A stretch of DNA of 64,000 nt from assembly GCF_003012745.1 (NCBI RefSeq), contig NZ_PXYK01000002.1, positions 124,001 to 188,000 of the forward strand, in the 5' to 3' direction. The translations under genes were made by a program, and so were the position numbers. Below are positions 50,630-59,503 of this stretch, one piece after another. The first letter of the stretch is position 1. The number at the start of each line of letters is the position of its first letter. The notes below the pieces were generated by a model. The model saw nothing but the letters and a program-made list of their open reading frames with translations, had not been told where the DNA came from and ran no database searches. The stretch comes from Kumtagia ephedrae (lineage in GTDB: Bacteria > Pseudomonadota > Alphaproteobacteria > Rhizobiales > Rhizobiaceae).

Positions 50630-51457
50630 ATGGCCAAGACCGTCGACCTCAATGCCCGCCCCCGCGACTGGCTGGGCGGGGGGCTCGTCAAGGACCTTGT
50701 CGCCTTCGTCGCCGGCGGCGGCAGCGGCATCGGCGAGGCCACGGCCAAGACGCTGGCCGTGAACGGCGCGAAGGTGGTGGTCGCCGACCGCCGCAAGGAG
50801 CCGGCGGTGCGGGTCGCCACGGAGATCGTCGAGGCGGGAGGCGAGGCGATCGCCGCCGTCATGGACGTCTCCGTCCAGGCAGACATCGACGCGGCGGTCA
50901 AGGCGACGGTCGACCGGTTCGGCAAGCTCGACATCCTCGTGAACTCGGCCGGAGTGATCTTCCCGGCCTCGCTGGAGGACTGCTCGCTCGACGACTGGCG
51001 CACCTCGTTCCTGGTGAATGTCGATGCCGCACTGCTGCTCGCCCGCGCCTGCCTGCCGCATCTGCGCAAGAGTGGCAACGCCTCGATCGTCAACGTGTCG
51101 TCGCTGGCCGGTCAGAGCGCCTATCCGAACGGCGGCGCCTACGGGCCGAGCAAGGCGGCGCTGATCTCGCTGACCCGGCAGATGGCGCTGGAATGGGCGG
51201 AAGACGGCATCCGCGTCAACGTGGTCAGCCCCGGCACGATCGACACGCCGCTGACGCGCGCCAACATGCGGCCCGACATCATCGCGCAGCGCGAGGCGAA
51301 GATCCCGCTCGGCCGCCTCGGCGTCGCCAGCGAACTGGCCGACACGGTGGTCTTCCTGGCGTCGCCCGCCGCCTCCTTCGTCACCGCCCAGAACGTCAAT
51401 TGCGACGGCGGCCTGTCGCAGAGCCTGATGGTGCAGAAGTTCTACGCCAACAAATAG
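50630..51457 (+). CDS. Short-chain dehydrogenase/reductase
   Basis: 275 aa. VAGGGSGIGEATAKTL, VADRRKEPA, NSAGVIFPASL, SSLAGQSAYPNG and YGPSKAALISL give a complete SDR. The first 20 residues (VDLNARPRDWLGG) are an unusual extension. It follows the flavoprotein by 146 bp on the same strand. Confidence 0.9.
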   Translation: MAKTVDLNARPRDWLGGGLVKDLVAFVAGGGSGIGEATAKTLAVNGAKVVVADRRKEPAVRVATEIVEAGGEAIAAVMDVSVQADIDAAVKATVDRFGKLDILVNSAGVIFPASLEDCSLDDWRTSFLVNVDAALLLARACLPHLRKSGNASIVNVSSLAGQSAYPNGGAYGPSKAALISLTRQMALEWAEDGIRVNVVSPGTIDTPLTRANMRPDIIAQREAKIPLGRLGVASELADTVVFLASPAASFVTAQNVNCDGGLSQSLMVQKFYANK

Positions 51458-51542
51458 GCGCCATTCGCGGCGCCGGCCGACCGGCGCCGCCCCTCCAGGC
51501 TCGCACGCCGCGCCTTCATCGCGGCAGAAGTCGAACACCTCG

Positions 51543-52427
51543 ATGACCGCCAACGGTCCCGCGCCGCTCTCGTCGATCTTCTGCTTCTTCGGCGCCTTCT
51601 TCCTGTTCTCCTGCACCGACGCCGGCGCGAAATACCTGGTGCTTGCCGGCATGCAGCCGCCCTTCCTGAGCTGGACGCGCTTCCTCGTTCACGCAGTGCT
51701 GGTGTCGCTGCTGCTGAGGCTCTGGGTCAGGCCGCAGCGCTTCGCCCCGGCCAATCCCGGCGCGCACGTTCTGCGCGGCATCCTGCTGTTCCTCTCCGGC
51801 CTGTTCAGCTTCTGGTCGCTCACCACGCTGCAACTCGTCGAGTTCATCGCCATCATCTTCATGGGACCGCTGGTCATCACCGCGCTTGCCCAGCCGCTGC
51901 TCGGCGAGAAGGTGGAATGGCAGCGCTGGATCGCCGTCGGCGTCGGCCTGATCGGGGTGCTGGTCATCACCAGGCCGGGCTTCGGCACGTTCAAGGCCGG
52001 CCACGCCTCGGCCCTGCTCGCCATGCTGACGCACAGCCTGTTCGTGATCATGACGCGGCGCATGAGCGCCAGCGAGACGCATGAGAGCCTGCTCATCCTG
52101 CCGGCGGTGGTGGCGACGGTGTTCATGCTGCCGGCCGTTCCGCTGACCGGCTCGCTGCCGGCGAACGGACTGCAATGGGCGGTGCTGCTGTCGCTCGGCG
52201 CCTTCGCCGCCATGGGACACTGGCTGTTCCTGCGCGCCTACCGGACGACGGAGGCCTCGGTGCTGGCGCCCTATGCCTATGTCCAGATGCTGTGGACGGC
52301 TTTGTTCGGCTACTTCCTGTTCGGCAACAACCCCGACGGCTGGACGATGCTGGGCAGCGCCATCATCATCGCCGGCGGGCTCTATCTGATGCACCGGGAC
52401 CGTCTGGCGCGCGTCAGGACGCGCTGA
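51543..52427 (+). CDS. EamA/DMT-family transporter
   Basis: 294 aa with ten hydrophobic segments in two EamA repeats. FCFFGAFFLFSCTDAGAKYL starts the first, and the typical WTRFLVHAVL and FMGPLVITALAQPLLGEKVEW mark it; the second ends YFLFGNNPDGWTMLGSAIII. It probably exports a metabolite. It is 85 bp after the SDR gene. Confidence 0.88.
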   Translation: MTANGPAPLSSIFCFFGAFFLFSCTDAGAKYLVLAGMQPPFLSWTRFLVHAVLVSLLLRLWVRPQRFAPANPGAHVLRGILLFLSGLFSFWSLTTLQLVEFIAIIFMGPLVITALAQPLLGEKVEWQRWIAVGVGLIGVLVITRPGFGTFKAGHASALLAMLTHSLFVIMTRRMSASETHESLLILPAVVATVFMLPAVPLTGSLPANGLQWAVLLSLGAFAAMGHWLFLRAYRTTEASVLAPYAYVQMLWTALFGYFLFGNNPDGWTMLGSAIIIAGGLYLMHRDRLARVRTR

Positions 52428-52965
52428 CCGGCCTGCCGGCGGGATCGCGTAGGCAACCTCCATCCTCGCCACGCTGCCTTCGGCCCTGGCCATTGAGAGT
52501 TCGGGAAGACGGGCGGCCGCAGGCTCGCTCATCTGAATTTTAATGCGACCCTAACGGCCGCCCATCCGGTGCTTCTTCGCCGCTTCGTTCCTGGGTCATG
52601 GGATCATACTCCGGCTGAAGTGACGCCGGCGATATCCCGCTCATGCCGGCTCCTAGGTCATACCTGAGCCCCGTCACGCCTCTTGGACGGATCGTAAGGA
52701 AACTTTGAAGCAGCGCCGGCCCTCGCGGCCACGTTAGCCGCTACCTTCCGGACACCGATCCCTCCCCGCTAACCACCGTCATGATCGGCGTTCCCGCAGA
52801 AGGGACTGCCGGCAAGGATAAGGGAGGCGGAGAGGGCGGGGATAAAAAGGCGGGGATTTTCGCGGCGAAGACTGCAAGCAACTGGAATAACAGAGGAATA
52901 TCTTTGGCCGTGCGATTTCTCATCCCCAGCGTGGACTGCGCCCCTGGCGATGGAGAGGCAGGACG
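52428..52965. other. Long intergenic region without a supported gene
   Basis: Stop-dense on most frames; the only open frames run across the repeat to its right and have Pro/Ser/Arg-rich products. No promoter or terminator could be supported. Confidence 0.4.
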
Positions 52966-53120
52966 CCAAGCGCCCTCGTGGTTCGACAAACTCACCATGA
53001 CGGCTACCGAGAGGCTTTCGCTTATCGCGACTGTCGCTTGTGGCGAACCCGGTAGTGGCGCTTGGCGAAAGCCTACCAGCAGCCCTCATGGTGAGCTTGT
53101 CGGACCACGGGGGCGCTTGG
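52966..53120. repeat. Large imperfect palindromic intergenic element (RIME/REP-like)
   Basis: The ends are exact inverted repeats, CCAAGCGCC and GGCGCTTGG. The left arm continues through GTGGTTCGACAAACTCACCATG and matches the reverse complement of the right arm (CATGGTGAGCTTGTCGGACCAC) with few mismatches. A second inner pair, GAGGCTTTCGC and GCGAAAGCCT, continues the stem. The whole 155 bp would fold as one long hairpin. This is the structure of rhizobial intergenic mosaic or REP-type elements that occur in many copies; only one copy is in this window. Confidence 0.7.
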
Positions 53121-53197
53121 CACGACGCAAGCGCGAGATAGATCGAGCGGAGGGTGTAGCCCTCCTCCCCTCGGCGGGAGCCGTGGCCCATGCGGGA

Positions 53198-54223
53198 CTA
53201 ATAGGACTTGGCGACTTCCGCTTTGTAGGCGTCGAGCACCTCCTCGGCATTGGCGAGGCCTGCCGCCTTGGCCCGCGCTAGCCAAGCATCCTCGACCGGC
53301 TTCAGCCGCGTCTTGAGCTCGGCGATCTGTTCGGCCGAAGCCTCGCCGACGTGGTAGTTGGCGGCACGCATCTTCTCCAGGGCGATCTTGTCCGCCTTGT
53401 CGTAGGCCTCACCCACCTTCTTTGCGAAAACCTCGCCCGAGATCGCCATGATCGCCTTGCGGTCCTGATCGGAGATCTCGGCCCATTTGTCGGCGTTAAG
53501 GCCCATGATGATGACCGAATTCGCCAGGCCGCCCGGCACATGGTAAACGCCGTCCATCAGGTCGAGCTGGTTGAAGCCCGGGATGGTGTTGAGGTTGGTG
53601 ACCTGGCCGTCGATGGTTCCGGTGGCCAGCATCTCGTAGGCCTCGGCGGCGCTTTTCAGGATCGGCACGGCGCCGACCAGCTTCAGCACCTCAGTCAAGG
53701 TTACGGAACTGCTGCGCAGCTTCAGGCCGGCGAGGCCGTCGACGGACTCGACCTTCTTGCCCTTGGTCACGATCTGCAGCGGCGAGATCACCAGCAGCGA
53801 CAGCGGCTCCACGCCCTTGAAGACGTCGTGCCGCGCGATGTGCGTGCGGTACGTCTTGTCGAAGGCGGGCGCCAGCACCGCCGCATCCGGCCCGATCAGC
53901 GGCAGGTCGCCGAGCTCGATCATCGGGAAGCGCCCCGGCGTGTAGCCGGCAACCATCCACGACAGGTCGGCGAGGCCGTCGCGCACGACGTCGTACTGGG
54001 CCGAGACGGTGCCGACGACCTTCGGCGACACCTCGACCTTCACCCGGCCTTCGGTGACCTGCTCGATCTCCTTCAGCCAGGGGTGGACGACATCGTCCCA
54101 CAGGAAGAAATTGGCGGGCAGCCAGTTCGAGTAGCGGATGGTCACCGTCTCGGCGAAGGCAGTCGTCGCCGACAGCGACAGTCCGGCCGCCAGCGCCACG
54201 CCGGCCAGCATCTTCAACAGCAT
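53198..54223 (-). CDS. dctP: Orphan TRAP transporter substrate-binding protein (DctP)
   Basis: 341 aa with GGAGGAG before the ATG and a signal peptide ending TTAFAET. GLAGLKLRSSSVTLTEVL near residue 150 has the conserved LKLR Arg, and MLATGTIDGQVTNLNTIPGF follows. No dctQ or dctM lies next to it: the downstream side is the palindromic element and the upstream side diverges from a P450 gene. It must use membrane subunits elsewhere or act as a sensor. It belongs to a different branch from the other three DctPs. Confidence 0.88.
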   Translation of the reverse strand: MLLKMLAGVALAAGLSLSATTAFAETVTIRYSNWLPANFFLWDDVVHPWLKEIEQVTEGRVKVEVSPKVVGTVSAQYDVVRDGLADLSWMVAGYTPGRFPMIELGDLPLIGPDAAVLAPAFDKTYRTHIARHDVFKGVEPLSLLVISPLQIVTKGKKVESVDGLAGLKLRSSSVTLTEVLKLVGAVPILKSAAEAYEMLATGTIDGQVTNLNTIPGFNQLDLMDGVYHVPGGLANSVIIMGLNADKWAEISDQDRKAIMAISGEVFAKKVGEAYDKADKIALEKMRAANYHVGEASAEQIAELKTRLKPVEDAWLARAKAAGLANAEEVLDAYKAEVAKSY

Positions 54224-54392
54224 GAACTCCTCCCAGAGCTTTGGTTTTCCCAGCGCAGGGTGCGGGTGCCCGGCGCAGGCGTATGTCCCCTGCGGGGTGA
54301 CGGAGCCGGGCGCGGCAGTCCCACACCTGGGGGACGGAGAGGCCGGGCCGGGCCGCCTACATCTTCCCTGTTCCGACAGGGGAGGAAGACGC

Positions 54393-55610
54393 ATGGCCGC
54401 GCCGGCCCAAAAATCCGATCTGCTCGAACCGCCCGCCATGACGCTCGATCCCTATGCCATGGCGGTGCTGGAGGATCCCCTGCCCTTCTACCGCGCCCTG
54501 CTCGAGGCCGGGCCGGTGGTCTGGTTCGAGAAATACGGCGTCTACGGCGTCGGCCGCTATGACGAACTGCGCCAGGTCGTGACCGACCACAGTCGCTTCA
54601 CCGCGTCGAGCGGCGTCGGCATCACCGACGCGCGCAAGCCGGAGTTCCGCGGCCGTCCGCCGAGCGCGCTGGTGGAGGTCGACCCGCCGCAGCACACCGA
54701 CACGCGCCGCGTCGCCAACCGCATCATGTCGCCGCTGGTGATCCGCAAGTGGCGCTCGCTGTTCGAGGAGAAGGCGAAGCTCGCGGTCGACGCTATCCTC
54801 GACAAGGGCACGTTCGACGGCGTCCGCGACCTGGTGGAAGCTGTGGTGTTCGGCGGCTTTCCGGTGGCGATGGGCATCCGCTTCGACGCCGACGCCATCC
54901 GCGCCATCGGCTACATGTCGTTCAACCAGACCGGCCCCGAGAACGAGCTCTACTTCAAGGGCATGAAGGCGGGCGAGCCCTATCTCGACTGGTTCATGGC
55001 CGCCTGCCAGCGCGACGCGGTCGCTCCCGGCTCGATCGCCGACGCGTTCTTCCAGGCCGAGGAGGCGGGCGAGCTGCTGCCCGGCATCGCCTCCAACATC
55101 ACGCGCTCGCTGGTGCGCGGCGGCATGGACACGACCATCAGCGGCATGTCGGCGGCGCTGCTGCTGCTCGCCAGCCATCCCGACCAGTGGGCGGTGCTGA
55201 AGCAGAACCCGGGGCGGGCGCGCTTCGTGTTCGACGAGGCGATCCGGCTGCAGGCGCCGAACCATCTCGTCTACCGCTGCACGACTGGGGATACCGAGCT
55301 CAGCGGCCGTTTCCTGCGCGGCGACACCAAGGTCGCGACCTTCCCGACCGCCGCCAACCGCGACCCGCGCAAGTGGGAGCGGCCGGACGACTTCGACGTG
55401 ATGCGCGACACGGCCAACGTCCACATGTCGTTCGGCGCCGCCGATCACAACTGCATCGGCCAGAACGTGGCGCGCATGGAGGCCGAGTGCATGCTGGTCG
55501 AGCTCGTCCGCCGCGTCGGCACGATCGAGCCGGCCGGCGAGCCGCAATACCTCATCCACAACCAGCTGCGCATCCTCGAGCGGCTGCCGCTCAGCGTCAC
55601 GCCGGCCTGA
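54393..55610 (+). CDS. Cytochrome P450, soluble bacterial type (CYP199-like)
   Basis: 405 aa with GGGGAGGAAG before the ATG. I-helix RGGMDTTISG (242-251) carries the acid-alcohol pair; K-helix ExxR is EAIR (282-285); the heme ligand is Cys354 in FGAADHNCIGQNVAR. In that loop the second conserved Gly of FGxGxHxC is Ala and the preceding residue pattern is AAD, a slight departure. It resembles CYP199A enzymes, which demethylate methoxybenzoates, but no ferredoxin or ferredoxin reductase gene is adjacent. It diverges from the orphan DctP gene. Confidence 0.9.
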   Translation: MAAPAQKSDLLEPPAMTLDPYAMAVLEDPLPFYRALLEAGPVVWFEKYGVYGVGRYDELRQVVTDHSRFTASSGVGITDARKPEFRGRPPSALVEVDPPQHTDTRRVANRIMSPLVIRKWRSLFEEKAKLAVDAILDKGTFDGVRDLVEAVVFGGFPVAMGIRFDADAIRAIGYMSFNQTGPENELYFKGMKAGEPYLDWFMAACQRDAVAPGSIADAFFQAEEAGELLPGIASNITRSLVRGGMDTTISGMSAALLLLASHPDQWAVLKQNPGRARFVFDEAIRLQAPNHLVYRCTTGDTELSGRFLRGDTKVATFPTAANRDPRKWERPDDFDVMRDTANVHMSFGAADHNCIGQNVARMEAECMLVELVRRVGTIEPAGEPQYLIHNQLRILERLPLSVTPA

Positions 55611-55655
55611 CCGGGGCGATCGAATATGGAAGCTCTGGAGGCGTCGGTCGGCGGG

Positions 55656-55800
55656 TTACCCCCACCCCTAACCCCTCCCCTCAAGGGGGAGGGGGACTTT
55701 GCGGCCGCCATGCCGAGCGAAATCGTCACCGATTCATGTATGGCACAACAGCGGCAATATCCCCCTCCCCCTTGAGGGGAGGGGTTAGGGGTGGGGGTAA
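55656..55800. repeat. 41-bp perfect inverted repeat with G-quadruplex potential
   Basis: Arm 1 (55656-55696) and arm 2 (55760-55800) are exact reverse complements over 41 nt, with a 63-nt spacer. Arm 2 on the plus strand has four G-runs (GGGG, GGGG, GGGG, GGGGG) with 1- to 3-nt loops; arm 1 has them on the minus strand. It lies between the P450 and EthD genes. There is no T-run, so it is not a standard terminator. Confidence 0.92.
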
Positions 55801-55860
55801 CTCCGTATGCGATAGCCCTGCCGGCCTGACCGGCGGCACAGCCCGAACCTGGAGAGTCCC

Positions 55861-56556
55861 GTGGCGACGTTCCGACACTTCACCTTCCTGAAACGCAAGC
55901 CCGGCCTGACGGTCGAGGACTTCACCGCAGCCTGGAGCAACGGGCATGCGTCCCGGCTGCTGTCGAGCGACACCTTCTGGTCGAGCGTCGCCAGCTATCG
56001 CCAGAACCGCGTCCTGCCGGCGATTCCCGAGGTCACGCCGGAGCCGCTGTGGGACGGCCTCGTGCAGATCGAGCTGAAGGGCGCCGCCGACACCGACCAC
56101 GACGGCCCGCTCGGCAAGACCATCGGCGCGGAGGACTTCGTCGACCCCGGGCAGATGGTGCAGTTCGTGGCCGAGGCGAAGGTGGTGCTCGACGGACCAG
56201 CCCGCGGCGTCAAGATACTGAGCCTGCCGCGTCGCAGGGCCGGCCTCAGCCCGGCCGAGTTCAGCCGCCATTACCGCGAGGTGCACGGCGCGCTGGTGGC
56301 GCGCAACGAGGCGTTCAAAAAATACACCAACCGCTACGTGCAGCACCACGTCCATCCCCGCACGGTGAAGGCGACGGACGGTTTTGTGCCCTATGACGGC
56401 ATCTCGGAGTTCTGGTTCGACAGCCTCGACCATGCCCGGGCGGCGTGGGCGGCGCCCTCCTACATGGCCGAATTGCGGGCCGACGAGAAGAATTTCGTCG
56501 GCAGCCCGCCCTCGCACCGGCTGCTGGTCGAGGAAGTGGTGTTTCCGCGCCTGTGA
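55861..56556 (+). CDS. EthD/Dabb-domain protein, two-repeat
   Basis: 231 aa, GTG start. FTFLKRKPGLTVEDFTAAW and ILSLPRRRAGLSPAEFSRHY each open an EthD-type ferredoxin fold, and EVHGALVARNEAFKKYTNRY is typical of the second. EthD-like proteins accompany P450s in ether degradation and other oxidations. It follows the P450 across the inverted repeat. Confidence 0.8.
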   Translation: MATFRHFTFLKRKPGLTVEDFTAAWSNGHASRLLSSDTFWSSVASYRQNRVLPAIPEVTPEPLWDGLVQIELKGAADTDHDGPLGKTIGAEDFVDPGQMVQFVAEAKVVLDGPARGVKILSLPRRRAGLSPAEFSRHYREVHGALVARNEAFKKYTNRYVQHHVHPRTVKATDGFVPYDGISEFWFDSLDHARAAWAAPSYMAELRADEKNFVGSPPSHRLLVEEVVFPRL

Positions 56557-56562
56557 CGGACG

Positions 56563-56760
56563 ATGAACCGTATCGCAACACCGTGCCGGCGTATCTGCCG
56601 GCAGGATCCTGATGCCGGCTTCTGCGTCGGCTGCGGCCGCACGGTGCGCGAGGTGTTCCTGTGGTTCGACATGACCGAGGAAGCGCGTGCCGGCGTCGTC
56701 GAAGCCCTGCCGGCACGCCTGGCGTCGCTGCCGCCGGAGCGGTGCGGCGCCGGCGATTGA
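56563..56760 (+). CDS. DUF1289 small Cys-rich protein
   Basis: 65 aa. CRRICRQDPDAGFCVGCGRT with a following EVFLWFDMTEEAR is the complete DUF1289 motif with four cysteines. Such proteins occur widely in proteobacteria with no firm function. It starts 6 bp after the EthD gene and ends about 220 bp before the Liv operon. Confidence 0.88.
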   Translation: MNRIATPCRRICRQDPDAGFCVGCGRTVREVFLWFDMTEEARAGVVEALPARLASLPPERCGAGD

Positions 56761-56979
56761 AGGGCGCGCCCGCCGTCCCTCGCCGCAGTGACAGAAATTG
56801 GCGACAGCGACTGCAAAATGGTTGCGCGGTCACGTTTTGAGAGGGCAACGTGGCGATCGAGGACACCAGCTTGCGGCGAAAGCCGGCGGCTGACGGGAGG
56901 ATCAACTGGTGAAGCACGAGGATGGGCGGTCATCGCCCGGATGCCCGCTGTCATTCGGCGAGGGAGGACGCGTCCCGCC

Positions 56980-57873
56980 ATGCTGATGCAGCAATTGCTC
57001 AACGGGGTGGTCGTGGGGAGCGTCTACGGCCTGTTCGCGCTCGGCTTTACGCTCATCTTCGGCGTTAACCACATCATGAACATGGCGCACGGCACAGTGT
57101 TCATGTGGGGCGCCTTCGCCGGGCTCTACGCCGTCATGCTGTTCGACGTGCCGTTCCCAGTGGCGGTGCTGATCGGAGCGCTCGGCGGCGGCACCGTCTC
57201 GGTGGTGCTCGACTGGGTCGCCTTCCGGCCGCTGCGCAAGCGTGGGGCGCCCGAATTCTCCTCGATCGTGTCGTCGATCGGGGCAAGCCTCATCCTGCTG
57301 TCGCTCGCCCAGCAGCTCACCGCCACGCGGGTGATGCGCTTCCCCTTCGACATCTTCCCGATTGTCGTGTTCAGCTTCTTCGGGCTGCGCATCCAGCTTC
57401 TGCAGCTCGTCATAATAGGCATCGTCGTGCTGATGGTAATCGGCCTGCTCTACTACCTCTACCGGACCAGCTTCGGCCGGCAGATCCGCTCCGTCGCCTT
57501 TTCCGAAAGCACCTCGAAGCTGCTCGGCATCAATCCGTTCGCCATCAACTTCCAGGTGTTCTTCATATCGGGCGCGCTGGCCGGCATCGCCGGCGTGCTG
57601 ATCGGCATCGTCTTCAATTCCGTGCATTTCATGATGGGCGAGCCGCTCCTGCTGCGCGCCTTCGTCGTCATCATCCTGGGCGGACTGGGCAGCATTCCCG
57701 GCGCGCTGATCGCCGGGCTGCTGATCGGCATCATCCAGACGCTGACGGTCGCCTATCTGTCCGCCGGCCTGGCCGACGCCATCGTCTTCTCCGCTCTGTT
57801 TCTCGTGCTGCTCGTCCGCCCGACAGGCCTGTTCGGCGGGACGGCGGCCGTTGCCCGGGTGACCCGCCGATGA
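56980..57873 (+). CDS. livH: Branched-chain amino acid-type ABC transporter permease LivH
   Basis: 297 aa, mostly hydrophobic. It begins MQQLLNGVVVGSVYGLFALG, typical of LivH, with NHIMNMAHGTVFMWGAF near residue 30 and VIILGGLGSIPGALIAGLL near 230. The ATG at 56980 has GGGAGG about 10 nt upstream; a second ATG two codons later is possible. First gene of a Liv operon that ends with its own binding protein. It overlaps livM by 4 bp. Confidence 0.92.
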   Translation: MLMQQLLNGVVVGSVYGLFALGFTLIFGVNHIMNMAHGTVFMWGAFAGLYAVMLFDVPFPVAVLIGALGGGTVSVVLDWVAFRPLRKRGAPEFSSIVSSIGASLILLSLAQQLTATRVMRFPFDIFPIVVFSFFGLRIQLLQLVIIGIVVLMVIGLLYYLYRTSFGRQIRSVAFSESTSKLLGINPFAINFQVFFISGALAGIAGVLIGIVFNSVHFMMGEPLLLRAFVVIILGGLGSIPGALIAGLLIGIIQTLTVAYLSAGLADAIVFSALFLVLLVRPTGLFGGTAAVARVTRR

Positions 57874-58748
57874 TCGGCTTCCTCAACTCCTACGCGCCGC
57901 TGCTGGAGCTTGCGCTGTTCAACGCGCTGCTCGCCTTCTCGCAATATGTGGTGCTGCGCGCCGGCGTCTTCTCGCTGGGCACGGCGGCGTTCGCCGCGCT
58001 CGGCGCCTATGCCGCCGCCATCCTGGCGACCAAGCTCGCCATGCCCACCTGGCTGGGACTGGTCGCAGCGTTCGGCATCGGCACGCTGGCCGGCGCGCTG
58101 GTGGCGATCCCGCTCGCCCGGCTGCGCGGCGTCTTCCAGGCGCTGGCGACGCTGGCGCTGGTGCAGATCGTGCTGTCGATCACGCTCAACTGGGTCGATC
58201 TCACCGAGGGGGCGCTCGGCATCAACAGCATTCCCAAGACGGTCGGGCTGGTCGGCATGCTCGTCGCCGTGGTCGTGGTCGGGTACTTCCTGGCCGTCAT
58301 CGGCTCGTCCAGCATCGGCCGGGCCTTCGACATCATCCGCGAGGACGAGACGGTCGCCGTCTCGCTCGGCATCTCGGTGCCGAAGCACCACATGATCGCC
58401 TTCATCCTGTCCGGCGCGATCGCCGGCCTGGCGGGCGGTCTGCACGCCTACAACAGCTATTCGATCACGCCCAACGAATACGGCTTCAACATGCTGGTCA
58501 TCGTGCTGGCCATGGTGGTGCTGGGCGGCCGGGTGTCGATCTGGGGCCCGCTGGTGGGGGCGGTGATCCTGACGGTGCTGCCCGAGCTGCTGCGCGGCTT
58601 CCAGGAATACCGCATGGTGGTCCAGGGCGCGCTGCTGATGGTCTCCATCGTGTTCCTGCCGCGCGGCGTCGCCGACACCGCGCTCGCCGCGCTGCGCCGG
58701 CGCCGGATCGCGACGGCCAAGGCGAAAACCGGTACGGTGACGGCATGA
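57870..58748 (+). CDS. livM: Branched-chain amino acid-type ABC transporter permease LivM
   Basis: 292 aa with 8-9 hydrophobic segments. VLRAGVFSLGTAAFAALGAYAAA near the start (quoted over part of a helix) and the EAA-like loop GRAFDIIREDETVAVSLGI near residue 152 are LivM marks. ATGA overlap with livH, and its end overlaps livG by 4 bp. Confidence 0.92.
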   Translation: MIGFLNSYAPLLELALFNALLAFSQYVVLRAGVFSLGTAAFAALGAYAAAILATKLAMPTWLGLVAAFGIGTLAGALVAIPLARLRGVFQALATLALVQIVLSITLNWVDLTEGALGINSIPKTVGLVGMLVAVVVVGYFLAVIGSSSIGRAFDIIREDETVAVSLGISVPKHHMIAFILSGAIAGLAGGLHAYNSYSITPNEYGFNMLVIVLAMVVLGGRVSIWGPLVGAVILTVLPELLRGFQEYRMVVQGALLMVSIVFLPRGVADTALAALRRRRIATAKAKTGTVTA

Positions 58749-59500
58749 AGGCGCTCACGCTCGACAACATCGCGCGCAGCTTCGGCGGCCTGCCGGCCGT
58801 CGACGGCGTCAGCCTGCAGGCGCCGCCCGGCCGGATCACCGGCCTGATCGGCCCCAACGGCGCCGGCAAGACCACCGTCGTCAACCTGATCACCGGCCTG
58901 CTCAAGGTAGGCGGCGGCCGCATCCTGGTCGGCGACGACGACATGACCGAGGCCGATGCGCCGACGCTGGCGCGGGCGGGAGTGGCCCGCACCTTCCAGA
59001 ACATCCGGCTGATCGGCGACGCCACCGTGCTCGACAATGTCGTCGCCGGCTTCCACCGGCACGAGAAAGCGGGCACGCTCGCCAACATGCTCGGCCTGCC
59101 CTCCGCCCATCACGAGCGCCGGGAGTTCGAGCGCAAGGCGCATGCGCTGCTCGACCGCTTCGGCATGACGGCGCTGGCGCGCCACCCGGCCGGCAGCCTG
59201 TCCTACGGCCATCAGCGCCGCATCGAGATGATGCGGGCGCTCGCCATGGAGCCGTCGGTGCTCTTGCTCGACGAGCCGGTCGCCGGCATGAACGACGCGG
59301 AGGCCTACAGCCTCGCCGACATCTTCCGCGACGTGGCGCGGCAGGGCGTGGCGATCCTGCTCATCGAGCACAACATGCGCTTCGTCATGTCGCTGTGCGA
59401 GCACATCTACGTGCTCGCCTTCGGCCGCCTCATCGCGGAAGGAACGCCGGACGAGGTCGCCGGCAATCCGCGTGTCATCGAAGCCTATCTGGGAAGCTGA
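58745..59500 (+). CDS. livG: ABC transporter ATP-binding protein LivG
   Basis: 251 aa. Walker A GPNGAGKTT near residue 37, signature LSYGHQRRIEMMRALA near 155, Walker B VLLLDEPVAGMND near 170 and the switch His in LIEHNMRFVM. The FQNIRL Q-loop segment is typical of LivG. It overlaps livM by 4 bp and is 3 bp from livF. Confidence 0.94.
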   Translation: MKALTLDNIARSFGGLPAVDGVSLQAPPGRITGLIGPNGAGKTTVVNLITGLLKVGGGRILVGDDDMTEADAPTLARAGVARTFQNIRLIGDATVLDNVVAGFHRHEKAGTLANMLGLPSAHHERREFERKAHALLDRFGMTALARHPAGSLSYGHQRRIEMMRALAMEPSVLLLDEPVAGMNDAEAYSLADIFRDVARQGVAILLIEHNMRFVMSLCEHIYVLAFGRLIAEGTPDEVAGNPRVIEAYLGS

Positions 59501-59503
59501 GCC

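Noticed and set aside
52741-53281. Several open frames over the intergenic repeat, with products containing SWFDKLTM or VSLSNHEG
   Set aside because: They arise from the palindromic element; such repeat-derived frames are often mis-annotated as small proteins.
55656-55800. Inverted repeat as a rho-independent terminator for the P450 gene
   Set aside because: No T-run follows either arm and the spacer is 63 nt; kept as a repeat instead.
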